A DNA stretch of 64,000 nt, taken from NCBI RefSeq assembly GCF_000247695.1, contig NW_004624804.1, positions 10,663,491-10,727,490 of the forward strand, read 5' to 3'. The translations under genes were made by a program, and so were the position numbers. The notes beneath the pieces are model-generated. The model searched no databases. It was not told the DNA's origin and worked only from the letters and a program-made list of their open reading frames with translations. Each line of letters opens with the position of its first letter. Positions within the stretch are counted from its first letter, which is position 1. The stretch is from Heterocephalus glaber. Taxonomy: Eukaryota > Chordata > Mammalia > Rodentia > Bathyergidae. Of this stretch, positions 1-13,348 are shown piece by piece.

Positions 1-1929
1 GTGGTTTTGAGGCCCTCAGCGGAACCACTGAGCTACATCCCCGGCCCCACCTTCTATAGGACTCTACTAGAAGGAACTTCTGGTGCCAAGGGGCCTATGC
101 TCGAAGGCTTCCCACCCCACATCTGAGAAGCCATTATTCAGCTATTCCTAGCTCTCAGTATAATGGGGTCCCCCAACCTTATCTGTCCCTCCCTTGGACT
201 CAGTAAGCCAATCACAATGGCTCGGCCACAAGAGTGCGGTCACCCCTCTTCTCTCCGTGTGATAGTGGTGGTTACTGCAGTCATACGAGGCTCCCTATCT
301 AAACCGAGAAGCCCGCCCTCTGATAGTTTCACTCCTGGACACATGAGCCAGCTTTCTTTAGATATCCACAAGGGTTAATTGCATAATCCTCAAATACACA
401 CATCCCACTTAGTGTTCTGCACCCTAAAAAGCAAAGATGGCAGGCAGGACAGGGAGGTGAGGCAGGGAGGGACACCTGTGTGCAGGATGCCAGGGGAGTG
501 GTGGACAGAGCCTGGGGCTGCAGGCCGATGGCTGGGGAAGGCCGGGGGAGGTCTCCGGACCTCCTGCGGTGCCGCCCCCTCAAGGGGATCAGGTCCAGGC
601 TCCCTGTGCACTGCATGTTCATGACCTGCAATCAGACCGGGTAGGAAGCCGGTCACAGCTCCTTTAACTCTCAGGTTCTCAAAGCCTCCGTGCCCAAGGG
701 CAGAGCTAGATACAAGGCTGGAGAGGATACCAGCTAGGTCACAGCTGCTATGAAGGTTTTTGCAATCAAAAACAGTTCAAAACTAAGATGACAAGAGAAC
801 AAGAAACAATGAAGGGAAGAATGGCAGTGACAAAGATAAGAGAGGCTGATGCCCATAGAGCAAGGAGAGGAAATATTGTTATAAGGCTGTGTGACCAAGG
901 GGCAGAGAGAGAAGATTTGCATGCAAGGCTGAGGAGCAAATCCTGGGCAGCGACCATCCTGGATGAGGCAGGGTGTAAGCAACACTAGCAACTGAAAGGA
1001 AGGAATGTGATTACAAAAGGAAGCCTCCTGAAAGAAGCTGATCTCATCAAGTCCTACAGAGCTCTCCTTTGCCTATGGGTCTTGTACTTAAACCAGAAGA
1101 AAATGAGGTCCAAGCATAAGAGCTCCAGGGAGACCAGTAGATCACAAACACAGGGAAGACATTTAGATGTGAAGATGCAGCTCACTGATGAAAGATGAGG
1201 TGTCATTCTGTCCATTTGATTAAGTTCACAGGGGCATGTAGGGCACTCAGAGGATGATGGATACCGAGTTATACCTACACCGAAGAGAGAAAACAATGCC
1301 TATCCCACCTAAAGAAACTAACCATTCACAATGTCAGTTCCACCTTCAAATAATCAGGAAGTCAAGGATGAGTCCAGAAATGAGACTGTAGTTTGTCTTC
1401 TCAGCTTTCTCTAAAATCTGAACTGTAAAACTCTGGCTGAACCTGTTAAAGTTAGTTACAGATTCTTTTCAGATATCCATAAAATGGAAAAACCAGTTCT
1501 TCTAAGACAGGGACATGGCACAGAGTGAGCTGAGCAGATTCTTGGGTAAGAGCAGTATCCAAGTCAGAGAGCGTTCCCTAGATAGGGGTAAGTCATGGCA
1601 TCAGAAAAGTGTCACTGGGCCAAAGAGAGAAACAGTGTCTCCAGGAACAATACCAGAACAAAACCCCAAGATAGTTAGCTGGACAGGGTATGAGATTAGT
1701 AACAGTTCCTCCTTCTAGACAAACCTCATCAGGAGAGAAAGACAGATAGCTCTCCACACTGATCCTGTTTCTGAAACAGTATAGATGATCTAATGAGAGT
1801 AAAGCGTCAGGCATTTGCTCATTTCTATTGTAATTTTTTACCCAAAGCAACAAAGAGATGGAGCAGCCTTTAATATTACTTGTGCTCTTACTATAGTTAC
1901 TGTTTAATGAATGTTATAAGGTAGACATG

Positions 1930-2050
1930 ACCCACATTTTATACACGAAGGTATAGAGGTGGTGAGGGTTAGAGAAGTTAAAATCTCTATGTAAGTTCAC
2001 ATAACTTCTAAGTTGTGACTGGGATGTCAGCCCAGAATTCAGGCTGTTTC
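1930..2050 (+). repeat. MIR-like ancient SINE fragment
   Basis: Resembles the MIR core and 3' region: text like 'cattttatacacgaagg' then 'gttagagaagttaaaat' and 'cagcccagaattcaggc'. Diverged. Confidence 0.55.
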
Positions 2051-2087
2051 CACTATATTTCCTTTTATTTCATTACTATTACTATTT

Positions 2088-2235
2088 GGGAGGGGGCTTG
2101 AGACAGGGTCCTGCTATGTAGTTCAGGCTGGCACTGAACTCATGATGTAGCCCAGGCTGACTTAGGACTCATGGTGACTGCCTCAGCCTCCAGAGTGCTA
2201 CGGTTACAAGCATGCGCCACCACGTCTGGCTTCTA
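2088..2235 (-). repeat. B1-type SINE
   Basis: Reverse-oriented 7SL-derived SINE: 'gagacagggtcctgctatg' through 'catgcgccaccacgtctgg', with the duplicated internal block seen in long B1 variants. Confidence 0.85.
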
Positions 2236-2528
2236 TTTCCTTTTAAATAACTGCCTTTTCAAATTCACCCAAAGTCCCTCTCAATTTCATTTCTTAAAAC
2301 CCTTATCTCTAGGGAACCTCTCACTGGCAACTCTTTAATATAAGAAGTAGCAATCAGCTTAAAGACAGTTCTCCTGGGGACTAGCTGTGCGAGAGAGATT
2401 GAGCCAAACACATCAGGAAGGGCTGAGAGGACTCTGTTTGAGATCCAAGAGTCTCCTGAGGAGCTTCTGAGGATACAGGGGTACTGCGTCTCCACCTCTT
2501 TGTTTTCTTCCCAAGGCCCTCTCATTAC

Positions 2529-5500
2529 CTCCATAGAGCCAGCTTTCCGGTTACGAATGAGAGGTGATCTCCTAGGGAGCCCAGGGCCCTCAGGCGGCTG
2601 AGGTGAAGTCTGCAGTGCCCGGTCCGGTTCATCTGAGCCCTTCCCCGGGCATAGGTTCTCCATGCTGCCTTGATCTGTTTTCCTCTCTTCATTCTGCTCA
2701 GTGATAGGCATGAATGGCTTCCGCCTCTCAGTCCCAACTTCCCAGGCCTCCAACCACCCTGTACTTGGGTGCTAAGCCCTCCAGTCTCAGGCCCCACCTG
2801 ACCCACCTCAGAAGAGGCTGGACGGAACCCACAGCCAGTGGGGACGCTGCCTTCTTCCTCAACACCTTTCACGCCAGGGCTGAAGTGCAGCTCCACGTGG
2901 AACCGCTCCTCTGACAAGGGGTCCTAGAGGATGCCGCCAAGGAAGGGGCAGTTGAGAGAATCCCAGTATGGGAACCATCTTTCAGGCAGGGGCAAGGAAC
3001 TCAAGAAGATGCATCTTCCCAGGGCTGAGGTTCAGGTCCTTCCCTACCCTTTGACTGCTGTCTGCTAGAGAGCCTCACTCCTTCATGTCCCACCATCTGT
3101 GATTCACCTCTCCACATGACTACAACTTTTCTCATCCATCTCTCGTAACTCATTTTGGAGCAGTGAATACAGCACATTAAAGGTATCTTTGTGGCATCAG
3201 AGGCAGAAGATGTATGTACAACCATGTCTGAGGGGAAAGAACCATATCAGTGTCCCACACCTCCTCCCTAATGCCAGAACTATGCCCTGGGATTAGCTCT
3301 GGGCTCGACATACTTCCTGTCCCAGCAGCAACCTCCTGGATGCTCTGTGTCATTCTGTGCATGGGTGCACACGTAGCTGGACTGCACAGATTCTAAGGAT
3401 AAGAAAGCTTTCTTTTTTAAGGAAAATAGCAAGAGGGGCCTTCTCCTCAGCCCAGCTGTTTGCTCCTCACCTGTGTGTTGTCCTCATAAAGCATGATGAC
3501 AATCTGGGTCATGTAGTTGAGCTCTGAGATGGCGCTCAGGTAAGCCAAAGCTCGCTGCCACTGTGTGTCCTGGGTCTCCTACCAAACACAGAAAGAGCCA
3601 AGCCCGCGCTTAGGACAGGAAGTGAGGGAACGAGCGGGGAACCAAGAACAACAGAAAAAGAAGGGAGAGTGAGAGAAGAATGCTGGGGAAGGATGTCACA
3701 AGCTGAAAGAGGAAGGAGGGTCCTTACATTGAGGAGCCCCCCATAACGGAAGACGCTGAGTAGGGAGTGGACGTGGCTTTCGCTGGTAAAATAGAGCCGT
3801 GTTCGAACGTGGCGGCCTGGGGAGAGCACCCCTCGAGAGTACCTGAGGGGACAGCTCTGTCACACACACCGGCGCCCTGCGGACTCCCATCCTCTCCCTC
3901 CCAGGAGCCCTCCTCCTGGGTTCCCAAGCCATCCTGGCCGTGAGGCCCCAGGGCTCCCGACACGGCCCTCCCTCCAGCCAGCGCCCCTCCCGGCCTCCCT
4001 CACAGGGGGTGCAGCTTGTTGACAGACTCATCCTCGTGGGTTCTCTGCAGGTCAAGCAGTATCTTCCGCAACAGTGGAAGACAGAAGCCGATGGCGATTT
4101 CCAGCTTCTCCTCCCGACTAATCCCGTATTCCTGAGAGGTCATGGGTCAGAGATAAGCTCCTCAATGAGTCTTGCTTTCCTCTGGCCTCACACTCCCAGC
4201 CAAGACCATGCCTGTTCACCTCGGCTCTGGGGCTTCTTTCCTGTGCACGTCCTCCCCCTTCCAGGGGTCTCCTCATTTAGCCTCCTGTTCTCACCCACAG
4301 CCATAGTGGACTCTGGGAATTGCAGCAACTCAACTAATTCCTTCTCTAAGTCTTCTTCCCCTGCTTCCCACATCATCTCCTTCCACCTTCTCTCCTTCCT
4401 TCCCCACACCCTCATCTGCAGGCCAGATGCCCATGTGACACACACCTGGGGAATGACCACATCCGCCAGTGCCTTTGAGAGACGAAGCAGCTCCGCTGTG
4501 CCCTGGAGGCCCAGTCTCCCATTGTGCTGCACATCATACTTGACACAGTCGTAGATGTCAGGGATCTTACTGATATCATAGCGCCCACTCTTCTGCCGAA
4601 AGTCACGCTCTAGCTTGCTCCAGCGCTGCAGCATGAGCTCTAGGGTCTCACTGTGGTAGAGCTGCAGGTCTTGGAGGAAGGCAGGAAGTCAAATAGAGCC
4701 AAACACTGACCTCCAACAAAAGAAGATGCTGACAACTCGAGCACAACCACAAGGGTAATATGCTTTGTCTCAGACAGTTAGGAAAAGACACAGGAGTACC
4801 TGAGAAATGCATCCAACCTGAGACCTTAAAAGGAAAACACTAGCATTTACTCTCACCTACAGACTTGGGATCCTGCATCCGCTCCCGGATCTGGTGAGTG
4901 AGGTTTTCAATCAGGGCAAATACCTGATCACAGACTTTCACAGGGTTCTGAATGATACTCATGGAGTTAAGCAGGGAAGTGCTTCCTGTGGGAGCCAACT
5001 GTGGGGAACAGAGAGAAGAAAAGCAAGATAGGGTTGGTGCCAGTTGCCAGATTCCTGTGAGTTTATTAAAAAGAGACTGGCTGTACTTCAGGCTAACTTC
5101 AAGGAGTACTCTTAGGTTACTGGACATAGAAGTACTTTTAGGGCCTTCAGATGACCGTTCTAGCAGAGTCAACAAAAGGAGCCAATTTTAAACTTCCTGG
5201 AGTTCAAAGAAAATAAAATATACCTAAGTTCTTTTCTTGGAGACTCTAAAATACACATGGAAAATGCTGGGGAGCAAAGATTAAACCTCAAATCCTTCAA
5301 AATCTCTGCAGGACATTTTCATGACTAGATACTAGAGACATCTTTCATGGACCGAGAGTAAAGTATCACCTCGGTCCTGGGTTCCAACTCATGCTTTGAG
5401 GACAGTCACATAAGGAATGGGGAAGGAGAAAGAAGACTGTAGGTAAAATGTATAATGCTACTCAAAGCCTCACACATTTCATTCTTGTTAGCAAAAGGGA

Positions 5501-8500
5501 ACAAAGTAGAAAGGAAAAGTTACTCTAGATTTTTTGATTTAACACTGAACAATGGACTAGAAAACAGGACAGCAAGATTCTGCTCCTCATCAGGTCCTGC
5601 TCAGAGGGGAACACAGCAAATGCAGGCAACATGCTCAGCTGCTGGGCTCATTTAAGGACCTGTTAGAAATAATTACACAACAACGTAAATGTACTTAATG
5701 CCAGTGAACTGTACACCTAAAAACAGTCTAAGTTGTAGTCCAATTTGAAAAGATAATAGCCAGCTATGGTGATTCATGATGGTAGTCCCAGCTACGTGGC
5801 CACCTGAACCCAGGAGTTAGAGGTCAACCAGGACCATATAGTGAGACCCAATCTCAAAATAATATTTTTTTTTAAAACAACCTATTAGAAAGGAGGAGTG
5901 GGGCTGGAGAAAACCACTGCCTGGTTGGGGGTAGCCCGGGTTCCCAGAACACAGGACGAGCCCTCTGCACAGCAGCACCCATGAGGACTAATGCTGAGAC
6001 TCTGGGTTCTGTGGCGGTTACCAGCCTGGGCTCTGTTTGGAGTTAGAAGGTAGGGCTCACACTAGCTATTTATCTTAGAAAAGTTGCTTAAATTTTTTAT
6101 AGTCTAGGTTTCCTCCTTTGAAGAACAGGAGAAAGGTAGTACAGTTCTAACAGCCCTTGTGGTGGATTAAAGATAGCCATTAATTCTTTGTTTTCTCCCT
6201 TCCCTTGAATCTAGGCTGGCCCCATAACTGCTTAACCAATAAAAAACAATGAACTTATATTGTGCTAATTCTGGGCCTATGCTTTAAGAAAGCCAAAAGC
6301 TCCTGCTTTTGGGAAGCCCTAAGCTACCACATATTAAAGTCCATGAGGAATCAGATGAAGAAAATGTGAAGAGGACAGGCCTGAGCAGGCACAGAGCACA
6401 AAGGAGGAGCAAGCTGGCTGTCCCAGAACCCCAGCACAGCCTCCAGATAGCTCCAGCCAGTCCACATCTGGTCTCAAGAGAGACCCCAAGCAAGACTAGT
6501 TGAGCCCAGAACTGCAAGAGAGGATAAAATGGTCATTTTTAGTTACTGATTTTGGGGATCATTTTTTACATCAATTGCTGAAACATTCTTCTATTTGCAT
6601 TGGGATCAGTTGTGTTTTGGAATTGAGAATTTTTTGGACATATGAAGTTAAAACAGTCCACAAGCCATACATCATATGATACCTCCAGTATGGCCTAGGG
6701 CATAGCCAAACATTTATACTTTGGCAGGAAAATGTATGGCTATTTACAGTGAGTGAGAAAAATAAGGCATAAAGTCTTATGATGGCACATGTTAGGTCCA
6801 ACTGCCAAATGAGTCTTGATGCCAAAACTATAGTCTTTTTAATTTTTGAAATTGTAGACATGTACTTATCGCAAAGGGATGCTGTGAGAATTAAATGAGA
6901 CAACATGTGTGAGACATCTGAAACGGTGCCTCTGCCAGAGATTTAGCTTAGTGGTGCTGCACCTGCCTCAATCGCAAGGATCTAAGTTCAAATCCCTGGT
7001 ACCAGAAAACTAAATAAATAAAAATAAAATAAAACAGTGGCCAGTAAATTATTTAGAGGAAGGGGGTGCAAAGATAGGGAGAAGCTGACCTGGTCGTAGT
7101 CCTCGGGGCCAAAGGGTGCATCCTGCTGTAGAATGTGATGGAGCCTGGCCTTCACCCGGTGCTGGCAGCTGCTCAGGGACTCCCCGTCACTGTCCAGGAG
7201 CCCGTTCATGTTGGCACTCTTCACCATTTGTACCAAAATGGGTGTCAGCTCCCCTTCTAGAGCCAGCAGGCCCTGGAAGGGAAGTCCAAGGCAGATTAGT
7301 TTCTCCTCCAGGACAGTCTTTTTAGGCCTTGCTGGTGCCAGAGTCATGAGGGCTGGCTTGAAGAGCTGGGGTTTGGGTCAGGGGCCCATTCCCACCAACC
7401 CTTCTCAGCTCCTCACTAAGAGCTGAGGACAGGGTCAGACACAAGTAGAAACTTCTCTGAGTTGCCATACAAACACCCTGACATTTCCCAACTAGTCGTC
7501 CAAACAGAAGCTGGGACTGTGGAAGAACTACAGTACAGTACCTTGGCAAAGGCAGCAGCCGTCATCTGGACACGGCCCTCATCAGAGGCGTAGATCTTGA
7601 GGTCATGGCGGAAAGTGCTGTGAAGGCGAAGCAGCCCACAACCAGGAAAGCCAGCATAGTCGCCTGAGACAAAGGGGGCCCCAAGAAGAGCCTGCTATGT
7701 TCTTTCCTCTACCTTCCTCACTGCCTCTGCCCTCCACTTCCCCTGGCTTGTGCTATATTCATCTTACCCCAGCCCTGGCAGGCTCTCCACCCCTCCCCCA
7801 GACACTCACCCTGCCCTCCAGGGTACATGCAGCGAAAGGCCCGGCCCAGCTCCTCAGCCTGCACTCGGCCATCAGGAGTCAGCTCTCCACCCCACTTCAG
7901 CACCAGCAACAGGGACGGGGCGAGAGCCACCCTCTGCAGACCTGAGGGAAGATGGGGAGTGACTAGGCCCACATCTAAGGAAAATGCCAGAATGTCCATA
8001 AAAGTAATTTCAGGCAGAGACCATCGTAAGAGATCTGAGTGGGTAATGGAGAAAGCAATGACATTTTACCTTGCCCCTCATTAGAAGCTTTCACTCCATG
8101 AGGGTAGTAAGTCAGCTGCACCTTCCGGTTGATACCTGAGAAGTGGCCGTACCTGCAGGATAAAAGCCACAGTCTTCTTTAGCCCCCAGGACCCCAGCGC
8201 TCCCTGTTATTGGCTCCCTTTTGCTACCCCCTTTCTTACATCTCCAACACAGATTTCAGCTGCTCTAGCTTCCCAGTCTTCTCCTCGATCTCACCACTTG
8301 GCTCTTTCTCCAGTTCAGCCAACAACAGCCGTGTAATGTCCAGTACCTCCTGGAGGAGTTAACAGGGTATTCACACAGGAGGCCAGGTCCTGGCCAGTTA
8401 CTCTTCCATTCCATCACTAGCCAAGGCTACGCCCTCTTCCTTCCCCACAGCAGTACTCCCCCTGCTCAGAGCTCCCACCTTACCTGGAGCTGCTCAGGTC

Positions 8501-11500
8501 GCTTGAGTTTTAATTTCCCAGTCTTGCATCCACCGTGTTTTTCAAATAGTGTGAAAAACCTGAAGTCAGGAGAAGCACCGAGACTACCATAGCTTCTCAG
8601 AGCTGTTTCCCACACACTCTCCCTCGTGAAGACCAAGTAAGGACATGCTTCCTACCTGGGATGTGTCACCTCCATCTTCATCTTCTGCTTGGGGGTGCGA
8701 TCCCCATGACGGATAATTGCAATGACACAGCGCAGTTCCATCCTAAGATCAGGAATGCTCTCAGTGTCTCTCTCACCTCAATCTCACCTCACCATCCATC
8801 CTCATACCCCAGTGGACATATCTCAGAAGATGGGACCAGGGACCCGAGACTAGGGATAAAGGTGGAGTTCAGGGAACTTCCTAAAAGACGCCCAGTCCCC
8901 ACTGGTTCATTCTGCGTAGGGTTACAAAGAAACCATTGGCTGCATGAAGTAATCTCAAGTGTCTCATATAGGTTACTCAAGATTTTTTACTTTTGCTTAC
9001 ATAGTGCCAGATGTGGTAGGGACAATGGGAATATCTTCTGCTTCTGTGGGGATGGACCATGGAATCTGGAACTGGGGAGCAAGCTCTCGCATGATGGTGT
9101 TCCTAGAAGGAGAAGGAAGAGAAAGTTCTGTGAAGATGAGTGAACCAGAGCTACACAGATGAATACAGCTCACAAAGACAAGCATGCTGCAGAAGAATGA
9201 CTCAAACAAAGTCTAGAACTATGCAAACAAATACTATCATATACGTGGTAGAAAAACAGATAAATGCCTGGGAGTGATAAGCCCAGTTAAAGATTGTGGT
9301 TTCCTCTGGGTGTGACAGAGAAGTGACCGGGGAGGAGTAGACAGGGGCTTTGACTATATTCATACTTCTTCCTTGAGCTAACTAGGACTTGGCCACTGTT
9401 ATATTTACAGATGCTCACCATATCTATCATTCCTTTGAATGGTTTAAACATTACATGATGGATGGTTTGGGTTTTTTTTCATGATTTTTTTTAATGTCAA
9501 GTTGCAGAACAGTATCTCAGTATCATCACATTTAGTGAAAGTTTATTTACCCAGGGCAGAAAAGACAATCTGTTACATCTAAAACTGTTACTAGTAGGGC
9601 CGGGGATTTAGCTCAGTGGTTTCGCTGCCTGCTGTGCAAGCGCAAGGACCCAAGTTCGATCCCCGGTACCAAAAAAAAAAAAAAAAATTAAAACTGTTAC
9701 TAGTAACCATATCTGAGGAGTGTAGTGTTGAAGAGACAAAGGGGGTGAGAAACCCTTTTACTTTTAAATTATTTTTATAATATTGAAGATAAAGCAAAAG
9801 CTTTTTAAAATTTTAATTACTTTTATTGGGTTTTTTTGAAGCAAAACATTTATTGGTACATTTTAGATATAATGATCACATTCATCACAGAGAGCTTGTA
9901 CCTGTACACAATGTACCTTAATTCTTTTTTTTTTTGGCACTGGGGATTGAACTCGGGTCCTTGCACTTGCGCGGCAGGTGGTGATTAATTCTTTTTTTTC
10001 TCATTGCTCTTCCCTCCCCTCCCTTCAATCCTTCTTCCACTCCTTTGTTTCCATTTTTTTCCTTCTATTCTTTTTTTTTTTCTCTATTCTCTTTTGACTC
10101 CCCTCTCTAAGCGGACTCTCACCACCCCAGATCATTATGTCTCTTACCCCAGAATCTTGGCACAGTCATCGTAGTATTTCATTGAATTCTTGACAAAACT
10201 GAAGCCATTGACATCACACACAAAGGAGTGACCATTGGCCCGAAGAAGGTCAAAGCCACAAACTGTTTGCTGGAGCCAAAATAGACAAGATGAGAAAAGA
10301 GAACCACTCTTTCTTTGCAGACCCCTGCTCCCATCTCTGTCTCGCATTCCACAATCCCATGCACTCTCTACTACCTTGAAAGCTACGCAGACTTTCCTGG
10401 CCACCAACTTTTCCATGGCAGTCAGCATGACTGGGTATCGAACCTCTTTCCCCTCACTGTCTCGTTCCACCTTCCCATCCAAAGCTGGAGATTTCCTAGC
10501 TTCAGCATGGGCATAATCTGGCCCCACTGTGTACACCTGCAGGTACATAGCATCACTGAGTATGCCCAGAGCTCACCCTGTGTATGAGAAAACAGTATGA
10601 GGACTAGGTCTGCAGGCTAGTTTCAGAGTAAAAAACCAAAGAAACCGTGACCATCAAGAATAAGCAGACTGATTTTATCACTGAGCTCGACGGCAGTAGG
10701 AACATGAAGGCTTCCCCCGGGACTGTGACACTCCACCTGACCCTTAATAAAACGATTCACCCACACCACACCATCCCCAAGCACCCTTGCCATTGCTCTC
10801 ACAGTGAAAATGAGCCTCTCTATTCCCCAATCCTTGTCATCAGCTGAACATGAACCAAACTGACTCACACTGTCTCTTCTTTTTTGTTTGTTTGTCTGTT
10901 TAGTACTGGGGACTGAACTCAGGACCCTGAGCTGACCAGGCCGGTGTGGCACCACTGAGCTACAGGAGGATTGCCGGGCGTTCGAGGCCAGCCTGGGCTA
11001 CACAGGGAGACCCTGTCCCTCAAAAAAACCAAAAAATCCCCGTGCCCAACAGAACCTTGACATCTGTGCCGTCTGTTGGCATGAACTCCTCATAGATGTA
11101 TGACCCTGTCTTCCGGACGCTGCTCTCGGGAGAATAAACGCTGCTTCGGCTGCCGATCTTCGGGAAGGGAAGGGAGAACAGCGGCGTCAGCCTAGCGCCG
11201 CGCCCCGCCCGGTCCCCAGCGCTCCGCTCGGCCGGCCGGCCGGCTCCCCACCTTCCGGAAGAGGCGCTGGCTCCCTCCTCCGGCCGAGCTGGGGTAGTAG
11301 ATGTAGACGTTGTGGTCCTCGGCGCTCACTGGCTTCTCCACGAAGGGCTTGGGGAAGACGGCACCGTTGACCTCGACCTGGTCTTCACCTTCTATCAGGC
11401 TGCACTCTGGAAAGTGGGTGCGGGGGTCCCTCTCAGGGCCGAAGATTGCAGAGCAGTCACCCCGATTCCCTCTTTGCTGCAATGTCAATCTCTACAACCC

Positions 11501-13320
11501 TCAAATCCCTACGGCTGCCTCTTAGGAACAGACACAGAAGCATCTATATATGGTAGGCAGATATGATAATACCTGCATAACAGGCTCTGTCCAGAAAGAC
11601 TGGACTCACACTCTGCCCTAACCCGATGCCCAAGCCCCACAGTATAGGTGGTATACAAGCGAGGCCTAGGGGACAGAAAGTGAGCTAAGTCATCAAGCGC
11701 AAGGCAGGAAAACCATGGGCAGGAATAGATACTCACCCTCGGGCCGGGCAGGGTCACGGTTGAGCACGGCATACCGAGGCAGATCAATACCTTCCTCCTG
11801 CAGGATCCGGTACACCTCCCTCCTGTCACCCCCAAATAAGTTAGCTGGGAGTGGTAGGGGGTGGGTAACTAAGGGGAGAGGCCAGGGGTTTCACTTGCAC
11901 AGGGACTGGAAGACACTGAGGCACAGAACTCCACAGGGAATGGAACAAAAATGAGGTGTGTTTGGCTCTACCCTCTCCAAGCATGTGTTCCCTAAGTGGG
12001 CATGATTTCAGGGTCATCATCCCATGGCTTCACAGAAAGCTATACCTGTCTTGGATGTAATACTGCATGGCCAGATCATTGATAAGAAAGGGGTTTCGAA
12101 GCTTGGAGTAAGCAACAGCCTTGTCCAGAGGAAAGCCTGGGATGGAGAAAGAAAATAGGAAGCAAAGAAAGAAAGCAAAAGAGATGGGGTGAGAAGAGAG
12201 CAGACACAGGGAAACATTTAAAAGCTAATAGCTGCCACTGAGCTCCTCTACCCATTCAACCCACATCACTTCTTCTCCCCAGCTTCTAAGTCTAAGGATA
12301 TTTAGCAGGAAAAACATTTTTAAATTTAGGGTCCTTCCAGAGATCCAATGCTGTTAGAAAGCCCAAGGGCCTTAGAGCTACCCTGGAGACAAAACATGGG
12401 TCTAAGCTCCAGCCAGCCACTCCTCCAAGATATAGGGAAAGCAAACCCCTTGGCATTGTTCCCTATTGTGCTGGAGGAGCTGATGGCCTCTTTACTAACA
12501 AGACGGTAAGAAGCTCATCCTCAGCTCAGCATTTCCCCACCATCTTTCCACTTCTCCTTTCCAGACCCCAACCTTTGGAGTGGAAAGAGATGAGGCAGTG
12601 GCAGGACGGCCAGTTCTCCACAGGTTCATTGAGGATCACATCTTCTCCCAGGATGATCACAGTCAGGTAGTCAAATCTGCAGAGTCGCTCTAGGATTTGG
12701 GTCATTGGCTTAGACTTGGATTTCTTAGTCATGGCACAGATGCCAACAATGATTTGAGGTTCAGGAGGCTGTAGGAGAAAGCACTATCAGGAGTGCAGAA
12801 CTGCTCACTTAGATCACTCCAAGGGAAGGAAACACTGCCTCATCTCCCCAGGGCAGTCTCCCGTCAGGACTGTGAATCTGCAGGTCAAAGGTGCCGACCT
12901 TTGGTCCAGGCTAGGGCATACCTGGGGATCACTGCCTACAGAATAAGAGCCTTCCCACTGCAGGACAGCCAGAGAGCCAGAGACCAGGAGACCACAGGGG
13001 GAGGCCTAAGGATGAGCGCTGAGGAGAGGCAGCCAAGCCCCCCCCCCAGTCTGGGACAGGGCCTAGTCAGGGTAGGGTCTCTGGGCATCTAAAGAGACGT
13101 CTTGGTCCAGCAGAATCACATCTCTCTATGGCAGGAGACCCAACACCAAGTCACACCATCTTCCCACGCTCACCACTTCATCCTCCTCGTCCTCAAGGAG
13201 CTCACTGTCACGCTCTTCTGTCCTCATGCCTGTGCCGCGGGTGCCCAGCCCCGCATCTCCAGCTCCAAGGAAGAAGTGGGCCGTGGTGCTCTCGTCCTCA
13301 CTGGCCGGCAACGACCACAT
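2529..13320 (-). CDS. PPIP5K1: PPIP5K1, inositol hexakisphosphate/diphosphoinositol-pentakisphosphate kinase 1 (C-terminus outside window)
   Basis: Bifunctional cytosolic enzyme: an ATP-grasp kinase makes 1-diphosphoinositol phosphates (InsP7/InsP8), and a histidine-acid-phosphatase-like domain acts in the opposite direction. Exons in coding order: 13320-13174, 12768-12573, 12136-12046, 11822-11737, 11406-11252, 11157-11056, 10536-10375, 10269-10148, 9102-9001, 8742-8656, 8559-8484, 8349-8240, 8152-8070, 7941-7810, 7663-7542, 7272-7090, 4998-4857, 4669-4446, 4131-4004, 3842-3728, 3578-3471, 2923-2807, 2693-2529. They total 2,955 nt (985 codons); all phases join and no stop interrupts. The start [10 protein letters not shown] matches the known N-terminus. 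The kinase region (about 50-385) includes [11 protein letters not shown] with Asp332, the known catalytic position. The phosphatase region (about 388-900) opens with [10 protein letters not shown] and contains [14 protein letters not shown]. The last visible residues, [10 protein letters not shown], precede the long disordered tail, which is not in the window. Identity is very secure; individual boundaries could be off by a few bases. Confidence 0.96.
5757..5880 (+). repeat. Degenerate B1-type SINE
   Basis: Forward copy with a shortened middle; readable parts are 'tagtcccagctacgtgg' and 'gtgagacccaatctcaaaa'. Confidence 0.65.
6150..6600 (+). repeat. Old MaLR/ERVL-type LTR-like fragment
   Basis: A diverged block resembling MaLR-class LTR 3' halves ('tcaagagagaccccaag', 'agttgagcccagaactg', then an AT-rich tail). 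The class is assigned from memory of the pattern; no coding capacity. Confidence 0.4.
6936..7036 (+). repeat. ID-type SINE
   Basis: Diverged forward tRNA-derived head ('gagatttagcttagtgg') with an A-rich tail, 54 bp below (3' of) the PPIP5K1 exon ending at 7,090. Confidence 0.75.
9597..9689 (+). repeat. Young ID-type SINE with perfect target-site duplication
   Basis: Full-length forward copy: A-box and B-box-like tRNA-derived body ending GGTACC and an A17 tail. A perfect 16-bp duplication, aaaactgttactagta, flanks it at 9,581-9,596 and 9,690-9,705. Confidence 0.95.
9832..10110 (-). repeat. L1 3' end fragment
   Basis: On the minus strand this reads as an L1 3' UTR ending in an AATAAA signal (taccaataaatgttttgc) and an A-rich tail at the low-coordinate end. 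A reverse ID SINE is inserted at 9,927-9,990. A sister copy of the same 3' UTR lies at 38,677-39,100. Confidence 0.7.
9927..9990 (-). repeat. ID-type SINE, truncated
   Basis: Reverse copy beginning with a T run and 'ggcactggggattgaactc', lacking the tRNA A-box end; nested in an L1 3' UTR. Confidence 0.85.
10880..11035. repeat. Fused ID and B1 SINE fragments
   Basis: A reverse ID fragment (10,880-10,965) abuts the 3' half of a forward B1 (10,966-11,035), 21 bp from the PPIP5K1 exon at 11,056. Confidence 0.8.
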
Positions 13321-13348
13321 TCCCACCGGAACGCCCACTCATCCCGCT
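13321..13348 (-). other. PPIP5K1: 5' UTR part of PPIP5K1 first coding exon
   Basis: A candidate acceptor (cctctgcag on the minus strand) sits just above 13,348, giving a short leader before the ATG at 13,318-13,320. An upstream ATG in this leader is out of frame, so a small uORF is possible. The boundary is inferred. Confidence 0.5.

Larger units (their letters stand above)
1..2528 (-). other. PPIP5K1 intron following the 2,529 donor
   Basis: No exon matching the PPIP5K1 tail is seen here. The stretch holds an ID fragment at the left edge, a MIR-like stretch at about 1,930-2,050, a B1 SINE at 2,088-2,235 and otherwise plain intronic sequence. Short ORFs in it show no recognisable protein. 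Confidence 0.6.
4999..7089 (-). other. Large PPIP5K1 intron with ancient repeats
   Basis: A 2.1-kb intron between the exons at 7,090 and 4,998. It holds a degenerate B1 SINE (5,757-5,880), MIR-like sequence (about 6,030-6,140 and 6,840-6,910), an old LTR-like block (about 6,150-6,600) and an ID-type SINE (6,936-7,036). No coding signal. Confidence 0.6.

Noticed and set aside
3940..4554. 204-codon plus-strand ORF
   Set aside because: Antisense to two PPIP5K1 coding exons and an intron; an open frame created by the real exons.
9597..9670. tRNA gene-like A and B boxes (also in every other ID copy)
   Set aside because: These belong to ID SINEs with A tails and target duplications; they lack a proper acceptor stem fold expected of a functional tRNA.
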